A stretch of DNA of 21,966 nucleotides from Lysobacteraceae bacterium (GTDB lineage: Bacteria > Pseudomonadota > Gammaproteobacteria > Steroidobacterales > Steroidobacteraceae), in contig JAAYXG010000288.1 of NCBI GenBank assembly GCA_012516015.1, positions 1 to 21,966 on the forward strand, given 5' to 3'. Shown here piece after piece: positions 13,169 through 20,076 of the stretch. The translations under genes were made by a program, and so were the position numbers. The notes beneath the pieces are model-generated. The model did no database searches. It was not told the origin of the DNA and saw only the letters and a program-made list of their open reading frames with translations. The stretch's first letter is position 1. Each line of letters starts with the position of its first letter.

Positions 13169-15877
13169 ATGGGCGCGAAAGCGATCACCGAAGCCCTTCC
13201 CGATGCGGCTGTCGTGCTCGACAGCTTTGCGCATGGCGTCGCGGTGCTCGATGCGGGCGCGCTCACCCCTCGGCTCAAGCACGCGAACAAGGAGCTCGTT
13301 CGCATGACCGGGTACTCGGTCGAGGAGCTGCGCGCAAAGCCGCTGTGGCAGCTGCTCGCGGGGCCGGACAGCGATCAGCTCGTACAGCAACAAGTGCGTA
13401 ATGCGTTCTCCGGATCGCACGTGCCCGCGTTGCAGTGGCTCGTCTATCGAAAGGATCGCACGCCCTTCTGGGCGCGCATCACCGCGCGCGGTGCACAGGG
13501 CGAGGCCACATTCGTCGTCACCGTCGAGGACGTGACCGAGTACAAGCGCGTACGCGAATCGTTGCGGGCGAGCGAAGGCCGCCTCGCAATCGCAACCGCA
13601 GCCAACGGCGCGTCGATGTGGGACTGGAACATTCCGCGCGACGAGATCTACTACAACGAGCACTGGCGCGAAGCGCTCGAGATCGAACCCGAACGGCTTC
13701 TCGAGCGAAAAGAGTTGCACGAACGCTTGTTGCTGCCGGGCGATCGCCCGGAAGTGTTGCAGCAGTTCGAAGATCACTATCACGGCCGTACTCCCCATTT
13801 CTCGAGCGAGTATCCCCTCGCTACGGCCCGCGGTACCCGCAAATGGTTCGAGGCCTATGCGAAGGTCGTCAGTCGCGACGCCGAAGGACGGCCGCTACGA
13901 ATGATCGGCGTGCTGAACGATGTATCGAGCAAGCGCAAAGCCGTGCAAGACGTGACCGCCGTGCAAGAGCGCTGGGAGCGTGCGGTTCGCGGTACGTCCG
14001 ATGGCCTCTACGATTGGGACCTGCTCACCGGACACGTTTGGTACGCGGCGCGCTTTCGCCAGATCGTCGGCTACGATGAAGCCGACTTTCCGGACATGTT
14101 CGCCTCGTTCCAGAACGCACTGCACCCCGACGATCGCGCGCTCGTCTTGAGCAAGATCCGCGCGCACCTCGAGAATCAGGCGAAGCTCGACGTGCGCTGT
14201 CGCGTGAATACGCGCACCGGCGCGACGATCTGGTGCCGCTTGCGCGGCGAGGCCGCGCGCGATGCGGCCGGCCGGCCGCTGCGCTTGTCCGGCTCGATCA
14301 GCGATATCAGCGCGCAAATCGAGGCGGAAGAAGCGCTCAATCGCAGCCAGGACTTCTACGGCACGATCCTCGATTCCTTGCCGCTCTTCATTGCCTACGT
14401 CGATCGCGATGAGCGCATCGTCTATGCCAACCGCAACTTCCAAGAGTTCTTTGCGGTGCCGCTTGCGAGCAGCAGAGGCCGCGTCATCAACGATGTCATC
14501 GGCGATCGACGGTATGGCGCGATCGGCCCGTTCGTACGCAAAGCGTTCCTGGGCAAGGCGACGGAAGGGCAAGGCCGATTCCGTGCGCATTCCGGACGGG
14601 TGCTCGATCTCGACGGATTGTTCTTGCCGCACTACGACGAGCACGGCGAGCTGCAAGGTTGCATCGTCGCGGCACGCGACATGACCGACAAGCGCCAGCT
14701 CGAGGCCGAGCTGCGCCAAAGCCAGAAGATGGAGGCGGTCGGCCGGCTCACGGGCGGCATCGCGCACGACTTCAACAATCTCCTATCGGTCATCGTCGGC
14801 AACATGCAGCTGCTCGCTAGATCGCTGCGCGAGAGCCCGCGTCTGCTGCGGCAAGCAGAAACGGCCCTGAGCGCCGCGATGCGCGGCGCGGCGCTGACGC
14901 AGCGCTTGCTCGGATTCGCGCGACAACAAGTCCTCGAACCGAAAGTCGTCGACTTGAACGGCATGATCTGCGATATGTACGAGCTGCTGCGACGCACGCT
15001 CACGGGCGACATCGAGATCGAGCGGCAGCTCGAACCGGAGCTTTGGGCGACGCGCGCGGATCCGGGACAGCTGGAGAACAGCGTGCTCAATCTCGTCATC
15101 AACGCGCGCGATGCGATGCCCCACGGCGGCACGATCACGATCACCACCCGCAACGTCACCGTGGGGGCGAGCCGCGGCCCGCGCGACGAAGGCATCGAGC
15201 CCGGCGATTATGCCGTCGTCGAAATCAAAGACACCGGTACCGGAATGTCGGCTCAAGTGCTGAAGCGGGTCTTCGAACCGTTCTTCACGACCAAGGACGT
15301 CGGCAAAGGCAGCGGGCTCGGCCTGTCCATGGTGTATGGCTTCGTCAAACAGTCGGGCGGGCACGTCTCCGTCACGAGCGCGCTCAATCAGGGAACGACC
15401 GTGCACATGTACTTCCCGCGCGTGCACGCCTCGCTCGCCCGTGCGACGGTCGATGCAAGCAGTCCGCTCGATTTGCCGCGAGGCGAGGAGCTCATCCTCG
15501 TCGTCGAAGACAACGCGGAAGTTCGCCGCACGGCCGTCGATATCCTGAGCACGCTCGGCTATCGGGTGCTCGAGGCGTCGAACGGGCACCACGCGCTCCA
15601 GCAATTCGCGCAGCATCCTGACATTGCGCTCGTGTTCTCCGATGTCATGCTGCCGGGAGGCATGCTCGGCTCGCAGCTCGTGAGCAAGCTTCGCGAACAG
15701 CGCCCCGACGTACGCATACTGATGACATCCGGATTCAGCGAAAGCGGCATCATGAATCGCGGCGTGCTCGACGGTACGATCGAGCTGCTGCAGAAGCCGT
15801 ATAAAGTGGAAGAGTTGGCGCGGCGCGTACGCGCCCTATTGGACGGAAAAGAGGAGTCCCACTGTGTCCCGGCCTGA
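13169..15877 (+). CDS. Hybrid sensor histidine kinase with four PAS domains and a receiver
   Basis: A 902-residue soluble sensor; no membrane segment is apparent. Four PAS/PAC modules fill about 10-130, 140-255, 265-385 and 393-505. The HisKA dimerisation domain has H533 in GRLTGGIAHDFNNLL. The ATPase domain has the N box (NLVINARDAM, near 640), DTGTGMS (near 689) and GSGLGLSMVYG (near 715). A C-terminal receiver starts at LILVVEDNAEVRR (about 775), with acceptor D825 in FSDVMLPGG. It should autophosphorylate H533 and pass phosphate to its own receiver and perhaps on to partners. The signal is unknown. The next gene, a receiver-EAL protein, overlaps its end by 14 bases, so the two are likely one output pathway. 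Confidence 0.95.
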   Translation: MGAKAITEALPDAAVVLDSFAHGVAVLDAGALTPRLKHANKELVRMTGYSVEELRAKPLWQLLAGPDSDQLVQQQVRNAFSGSHVPALQWLVYRKDRTPFWARITARGAQGEATFVVTVEDVTEYKRVRESLRASEGRLAIATAANGASMWDWNIPRDEIYYNEHWREALEIEPERLLERKELHERLLLPGDRPEVLQQFEDHYHGRTPHFSSEYPLATARGTRKWFEAYAKVVSRDAEGRPLRMIGVLNDVSSKRKAVQDVTAVQERWERAVRGTSDGLYDWDLLTGHVWYAARFRQIVGYDEADFPDMFASFQNALHPDDRALVLSKIRAHLENQAKLDVRCRVNTRTGATIWCRLRGEAARDAAGRPLRLSGSISDISAQIEAEEALNRSQDFYGTILDSLPLFIAYVDRDERIVYANRNFQEFFAVPLASSRGRVINDVIGDRRYGAIGPFVRKAFLGKATEGQGRFRAHSGRVLDLDGLFLPHYDEHGELQGCIVAARDMTDKRQLEAELRQSQKMEAVGRLTGGIAHDFNNLLSVIVGNMQLLARSLRESPRLLRQAETALSAAMRGAALTQRLLGFARQQVLEPKVVDLNGMICDMYELLRRTLTGDIEIERQLEPELWATRADPGQLENSVLNLVINARDAMPHGGTITITTRNVTVGASRGPRDEGIEPGDYAVVEIKDTGTGMSAQVLKRVFEPFFTTKDVGKGSGLGLSMVYGFVKQSGGHVSVTSALNQGTTVHMYFPRVHASLARATVDASSPLDLPRGEELILVVEDNAEVRRTAVDILSTLGYRVLEASNGHHALQQFAQHPDIALVFSDVMLPGGMLGSQLVSKLREQRPDVRILMTSGFSESGIMNRGVLDGTIELLQKPYKVEELARRVRALLDGKEESHCVPA

Positions 15878-17066
15878 AAGGAACCTACTGCTTGCGGTCG
15901 ATGATGAAGTCGATTTTCTCGAGCTCATCGAACAGATCGGCGAAGGCGTCGGCTGCGAAGTCATCACTGCAGATAGTGCCGCTCGGTTCCGCGAGCAGCT
16001 CGCGGCGCGTCAGCCGTCCCTCATCCTGCTCGACCTGCAGATGCCCGGCATGGACGGCATCGAGGCGCTGCGCTATCTCGCGCGCCAAGGCGTAACGGCG
16101 GGCGTGCTGCTCGCAAGCGGGATGGACCAGCGCGTCCTCGCGAGCGCACGGCAGCTCGGCGATTCGTTGGGTTTGAGAATGTTGGGCACGCTGCAGAAGC
16201 CGGCGATGCTCGAAGACATCGAGAGCTTGCTCATGACGCATCTCGGTCCCGGCGCGCGCATCTCCGCGGAGGACCTGCAGCGCGCGATCGAAGAACACGA
16301 GCTGATCGTGCACTACCAGCCGAAGGTCGTTCGGTGCACGAACGACTGGCAAGTGCGCAGCGCCGAGGCGCTCGTACGTTGGCGCCATCCGAGCCTCGGC
16401 TTGCTTTATCCGGGCGAGTTCCTGACGCTCGCGGAACAATCGGGTCTCATCGTCGGCATCACGGATTTCGTGATGACGGATGCGATTCGACAGATCGGCC
16501 ATTGGCGTCAGCGCGGGCTCGATCTTTCGGTCGCGGTGAATCTCTCGCCGCGGCTCGTACAGGATCTCGAGTTCCCGGATCGGCTGAACCGGGTCTTCCG
16601 CGAGTTCGAGGTGACGCCCGAACAACTGACGCTCGAGGTCACCGAAGCCGCATCGCTCGACGATCCGGATCTCGTTATGGACATCTTCACGCGCCTGCGC
16701 GTGAGAGGCGTCGGCTTAGCGCTCGACGATTTCGGTACCGGGATGTCGTCTTTGACGCAGCTCTACAAGATGCCCTTCAACGAAGTGAAGATCGACGGGA
16801 CGCTGATCGCGGACATCGCGACGAGCAAGGCCGCAGCCACCGTCGTTCGTGCCATCACGGAGCTCGCGCACAATCTTTCGCTGACCGCGTGTGCCGAAGG
16901 CGTAGAGACGCCGGCGCAATTCGAATTCCTGGATCAGGTCGGCTGCGATGCGCTGCAAGGCGACTTCATCGCCTCGCCGATGCCGGCGTCGGAGATGGAG
17001 AACTTCATCCACGTGTGGAACGGCTCGGATCACACCTGGGTGCCCGTCGTCAGGAATGAAGTGTGA
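15864..17066 (+). CDS. Response regulator with EAL (c-di-GMP phosphodiesterase) domain
   Basis: A 400-residue protein. The N-terminal receiver (about 7-128) has D13, D14, acceptor D57 in LLDLQMPG and K112 in LQKP. The EAL domain (about 135-385) keeps the catalytic residues: EAL at 168-170, N226, E258, D288/D289 in LDDFGTG, K309, E345 and Q365. It should therefore hydrolyse cyclic di-GMP. The GTG start at 15864 has GAGGAG 7 bases upstream and lies inside the end of the hybrid kinase gene, implying translational coupling and that the kinase probably phosphorylates D57. The last codons (GTG TGA) fall in the arm of a repeat element. Confidence 0.95.
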   Translation: MSRPERNLLLAVDDEVDFLELIEQIGEGVGCEVITADSAARFREQLAARQPSLILLDLQMPGMDGIEALRYLARQGVTAGVLLASGMDQRVLASARQLGDSLGLRMLGTLQKPAMLEDIESLLMTHLGPGARISAEDLQRAIEEHELIVHYQPKVVRCTNDWQVRSAEALVRWRHPSLGLLYPGEFLTLAEQSGLIVGITDFVMTDAIRQIGHWRQRGLDLSVAVNLSPRLVQDLEFPDRLNRVFREFEVTPEQLTLEVTEAASLDDPDLVMDIFTRLRVRGVGLALDDFGTGMSSLTQLYKMPFNEVKIDGTLIADIATSKAAATVVRAITELAHNLSLTACAEGVETPAQFEFLDQVGCDALQGDFIASPMPASEMENFIHVWNGSDHTWVPVVRNEV

Positions 17067-17179
17067 CGTGTCCGAGAGTGTGACGTGTAAGGTGTATAAG
17101 GTGTAAGGTGTAAAGCCAGAAGCGGCAGCGGCACGCGCGGCGTGCTCTGACCCTACACGTCACACTCTACACATCACAC
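17061..17179. repeat. Heptamer-repeat element D (complete hairpin)
   Basis: The left arm (17061-17114) is built from GTGTAAG-like units and ends in GCCAGAAGCGG (17115-17125). The right arm begins with TCTGACCC (17145-17152) and carries the inverted units to 17179. The outer parts of the two arms match as inverted copies, sharing GTGTGAYGTGT and GAGTGTGACGTGTA. The left arm includes the EAL gene stop codon, and a long palindrome adjoins the right arm. Confidence 0.85.
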
Positions 17180-17215
17180 GAGAAGCGGTTAGCCGCTAGC
17201 GGCTAAGCGCTTCTC
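17180..17215. terminator. 36-bp palindrome, likely bidirectional terminator
   Basis: GAGAAGCGGTTAGCCGCT (17180-17197) and the following 18 bases are reverse complements at 17 of 18 positions, with no loop bases between them. It contains the stop and last codons (RLAASG) of the minus-strand kinase, and lies between two convergent genes. A pyrimidine-rich TTCTCTTT follows on the plus strand. Termination is inferred from position and shape. Confidence 0.65.
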
Positions 17216-18649
17216 TTTAGCTGGCTTCAGCATGTGCAGCGGAGCGGTCAGCACGACGCGCGTGCCCTGGCCGGGTTCTTCGAACGCCACGTTGCCGCCG
17301 AGCATCCGTGCGCGGTACTCCATGATCTTGAGGCCCATTCCCGGATGTCCTTGCGCAAGGCCCGCCGAGAGGCCGATGCCGTCGTCGGCAACCGTGAGCT
17401 GGAGCTTGCGATTGACCGTTTTCAGCTCGATAAAAATCGATTTGGCGCGCGCGTAACGTGCCGCATTCGTCGTCGCCTCCTGCGCCACGCGATAAATGTG
17501 CGTCGCCGCGCCTTCCTCGATTTCGGGCAGCCGCGCGGCGGCCATCTTGAACGTGCACTTGAGGTTGTACATGTCGGTGCAGCGCGCGGCGAGATGCTTG
17601 AGCGCTTCGGGCAACCCGCCACGTTCCAAGTTCACGGGTGCAAGACCGCGCGCGAGCGAGCGTGTGCTCTGGATTGCGCGCGCGAGCAAATCGCTGATCT
17701 TCGTGACTTGCGACAAGTACTGCGGCGCCTCGCGCGACAACTGCACTTCGAGGCCTTTCAATAAGAGCGAGAGCCCCGTGAGCTCTTGCCCGAGCCCATC
17801 GTGAAGATCGCTGCCGAGCCGGCGCTGCTCGCGATTGGAAATCTCGAGGATTTCTTGCTCGAGCGCCTTGCGGTCGGTGACTTCTTGGACGGCGCACACG
17901 AGCCCCGTGATCTTGTCCTGATCGCGCAATGGAACGTGGGTGAGGTTGAACCAGCGGATCGTGCCGTCGGGAGTGACCCAGTGCCGCTCTTGCCCCGAAA
18001 CGGCGCGTCCCGTGCGCATCACGGTGGCGGCCTGGGCCTCGATATCCAAGGTCGTTTCGTCGCTCCAGATCTCGGAGAGACGCTTGCCGATGATTTCTTC
18101 GCGCCGTTTGCCGGCCACCTCCAGCATCATGCGATTCACGATCGTGATGCGATTCTGGGTGTCGACGGTGTAGATGACCTCCGGCAACGTGTCCATGACG
18201 GTGCTGATGAGCAGGCGCTGCGCTTCGAGCTCGAGCTCGGCCTGGCGGCGTTCGCGGCGCTCGCGTGCTTCGAGCAGCGCACGATTTACGACGGTCGGCA
18301 GGCGCTGCAGCCGATCTTTCAGGACGTAATCGGTCGCGCCGCTCTTGAGCGCTTCGATCGCGCGTTCTTCGCCGAGCGAGCCCGATACGAAGATGAACGG
18401 CACGCCCGGGCACGACTTCTGCGTAATCTTGAGCGCGGCGAGCCCGTCGAAGCCGGGCAACGTGTAATCGGCCAACACGAGGTCGATATCGCCGTCCGTC
18501 AGCGCTTCACGGAATGCCCGCTCCGTGGCAACGTGCCGCCACTCGACCTCCAGTCCGTTTCGTGCGAGCTCGAGCTCGATGAGCTCGGCATCGTTCGGAT
18601 CGTCCTCTAGGAGTACGAAGTGCAGCGACCCGGTGGTTTCCTGACTCAT
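17189..18649 (-). CDS. Receiver-PAS-HisKA_3 histidine kinase
   Basis: A 486-residue cytosolic protein. It has an N-terminal receiver (about 10-125, acceptor D61 in LADYTLPGFDG, K111), a PAS domain (about 145-262), a HisKA_3 domain with H283 in SDLHDGLGQEL and an HATPase with N395 and ADDGIGL (421-427). The HisKA_3 type normally pairs with NarL/FixJ regulators, and one is encoded divergently at 18999. A receiver in front of the kinase suggests that phosphorylation by another kinase controls it. I chose the ATG at 18649 because the receiver begins just after it; the frame stays open to 18817. The neighbouring kinase at 20077 is a paralogue, sharing LARGLxPVNLERGGL and LHDGLGQELTG. Confidence 0.93.
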   Translation of the reverse strand: MSQETTGSLHFVLLEDDPNDAELIELELARNGLEVEWRHVATERAFREALTDGDIDLVLADYTLPGFDGLAALKITQKSCPGVPFIFVSGSLGEERAIEALKSGATDYVLKDRLQRLPTVVNRALLEARERRERRQAELELEAQRLLISTVMDTLPEVIYTVDTQNRITIVNRMMLEVAGKRREEIIGKRLSEIWSDETTLDIEAQAATVMRTGRAVSGQERHWVTPDGTIRWFNLTHVPLRDQDKITGLVCAVQEVTDRKALEQEILEISNREQRRLGSDLHDGLGQELTGLSLLLKGLEVQLSREAPQYLSQVTKISDLLARAIQSTRSLARGLAPVNLERGGLPEALKHLAARCTDMYNLKCTFKMAAARLPEIEEGAATHIYRVAQEATTNAARYARAKSIFIELKTVNRKLQLTVADDGIGLSAGLAQGHPGMGLKIMEYRARMLGGNVAFEEPGQGTRVVLTAPLHMLKPAKEKRLAASG

Positions 18650-18998
18650 ACGGAAGTAATACCAGAAGAGACCCCTGCTTTGCTGCGCGCCGTGCGAAAC
18701 GCAGCATCCCCTATCCGCGACCATTCGGTATCGTTGCGGTCGGAACCTCGACCTCCGAACGTGTGCGTCCGATCGCGCGCTCGTCGGTCGCAGGTTCCTC
18801 GAGCGACACGCTATCACTTCGGAGGTGAGTGTGGAAAATGGCGATTGCTGCGAGCTTGTGCGACCGCAAAATGCGATGTTAGAAATCTACTAGGAAATCA
18901 TGAAGGGTCTCGCGGCCCTTTTTTACACATCGCAGCGAAAGCAGACCGTTTTCGCCGCGAGACGCTACACAGGATGCTTTCTTAGGAGCGACGAGCCT
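18650..18998. other. Divergent control region with leader terminator
   Basis: The 349-base gap between two divergent signalling genes must hold both promoters. Visible are ATCCCCTA (18706-18713), a half-site that reappears as an inverted pair before the next kinase gene, and an intrinsic terminator (18903-18924) that lies 74 bases before the response regulator start. An ATG at 18900, in frame with the regulator and preceded by AGGA, could start a leader or an extended protein. Confidence 0.55.
18903..18924 (+). terminator. Intrinsic terminator in the response regulator leader
   Basis: AAGGGTC (18903-18909) can pair with GGCCCTT (18914-18920), with one T-G wobble and a 4-base loop, and six T follow from 18919. 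It points in the direction of the downstream regulator gene, so it would act either as an attenuator or as the end of a small RNA started upstream in the gap. Confidence 0.6.
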
Positions 18999-19661
18999 AT
19001 GGCAGAGCAAACACGGATCGTGATCGTAGACGACCATCCCTTCGTCCGCGAAGGATTGAAGCAGCTGCTCGCCGGGCAAGGAGACTTCGTGCTGTCCGCA
19101 GAGGCGTCCTCGGTGCAGGATGCGCAGGTGGCGATCGCCGGCGAGAAACCGGATGTCGCCGTCGTCGATCTCGCGTTGGGGGCCGATGACGGGATCGAGC
19201 TCGTACGCTGGATCCGCAACGAGCATCCCGATGTTCGCGTGCTCGTGCTCTCGATGCAGGACGAGGCCCTCTATGCCGAGCGTTTGCTGCGTCTGGGCGT
19301 GAGCGGCTACGTCATGAAGAACGTGGCCGGTACGGACTTCCTGGGCGCGCTTCGCAAGGTTGCACGAGGGCAGCGCCACGTCAGCGCGGCAATGGGCGAG
19401 CGGCTGTTGAGCCAAGTTGCGCGCGGCCGCGTCCCTGGGCAGGACGAGGACCCCGTTTCCGCGTTGACCGAGCGCGAGCTCGAGGTGTTTCGGCTGATCG
19501 GCGAGGGCATCAGCACGCGCGAGATCTCGGAACGGCTCTCGTTATCGATGAAAACGGTCGATGCTCACCGCCGTCACATGCGCGAGAAGCTGAATCTGCG
19601 CTCGACGAGCGAGCTCATTCGCTACGCGACGCAGTGGGTGGCGGATCAGGCGGCAGGCTAG
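18999..19661 (+). CDS. NarL/FixJ-type response regulator
   Basis: A 220-residue two-component regulator. The receiver (about 5-120) has D11/D12, acceptor D57 in AVVDLALG and the conserved lysine in GYVMKN. A LuxR-type helix-turn-helix follows (about 150-205, LTERELEVFRLIGEGIS and KTVDAHRRHMREKL). It should bind DNA when phosphorylated by one of the adjacent HisKA_3 kinases. I chose the ATG at 18999 because AGGAG lies 10 bases upstream and the receiver starts at once; an ATG at 18900 would add 33 residues and cross the terminator hairpin. Possible binding sites are the ATCCCCTA half-site at 18706 and the inverted pair at 19949-19972. Confidence 0.95.
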   Translation: MAEQTRIVIVDDHPFVREGLKQLLAGQGDFVLSAEASSVQDAQVAIAGEKPDVAVVDLALGADDGIELVRWIRNEHPDVRVLVLSMQDEALYAERLLRLGVSGYVMKNVAGTDFLGALRKVARGQRHVSAAMGERLLSQVARGRVPGQDEDPVSALTERELEVFRLIGEGISTREISERLSLSMKTVDAHRRHMREKLNLRSTSELIRYATQWVADQAAG

Positions 19662-19670
19662 CCTTTCCCT

Positions 19671-19860
19671 GGGCTTGGGGCTTGGGGCTTGGGGCTTGGG
19701 GCTCGGGGCTCGGGCAAGATGAAAGAAATTCTGACCTAACGTCGGTCTTTCTTACTTGTCCGGACCGATTTGCCCAAGCCTCACGGCTGGTTGCTAGCAG
19801 AGCGTCAATATGGGCCCGCTTCATTCTGGCCCGAGCCCCACGCCCCGAGCCCGAAGCCCC
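19671..19860. repeat. Heptamer-repeat element E (GGGCTTG type)
   Basis: Four GGGCTTG and two GGGCTCG units in tandem (19671-19712) end in GGCAAGA (19713-19719). The right arm begins TCTGGC (19825-19830) and continues with inverted, degenerate CGAGCCC-like units to 19860. Between them lie TTCTGACC (19729-19736) and GTTGCTAGCAG (19790-19800), boxes shared with the other elements. It begins 9 bases after the response regulator stop. Confidence 0.85.
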
Positions 19861-19948
19861 TGGTAACGGACGTTATGTCTCATCGTGACGGCGCCACTGG
19901 GCACGGGTACGCAATCCTTGGCAAACGCGAGCGCACCGCCCATGACAT

Positions 19949-19972
19949 TAGGGGATCGGCTGATATCCCCTA
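19949..19972. promoter_or_regulatory. Inverted octamers TAGGGGAT-N8-ATCCCCTA
   Basis: Two perfect 8-bp inverted half-sites with an 8-base spacer lie 105 bases upstream of the kinase start. The symmetric form suits a dimeric NarL/FixJ-type regulator, and one such gene is directly upstream. One more ATCCCCTA lies in the other control region (18706-18713). Function is inferred. Confidence 0.45.
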
Positions 19973-20076
19973 CACGGTGCCTCACAGACCATTCCGTCAC
20001 GACGCGCCGCCGCGAACTGGCGACGCGCCTGTGTGCTCAGCTCGAGCACGCAGCTCGTTGACGGATAGAGTGCTGC

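Larger units (their letters stand above)
19662..20076. other. Intergenic region of 415 bp with repeat element and inverted operator-like site
   Basis: No credible gene. The first half is the repeat element at 19671-19860. The second half holds the inverted pair TAGGGGAT/ATCCCCTA (19949-19972) and presumably the promoter of the kinase gene. No good Shine-Dalgarno sequence precedes its TTG start. Confidence 0.7.

Noticed and set aside
15230..15245. Further GACACCGGT copy resembling the shared operator
   Set aside because: It encodes the conserved DTGTG of the kinase ATPase domain, so it is explained by the protein.
18900..18998. Upstream ATG as start of the response regulator
   Set aside because: It would add 33 residues that are not part of a receiver fold and cross a terminator hairpin; the ATG at 18999 has a better ribosome-binding site. 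Kept only as a possible leader peptide.
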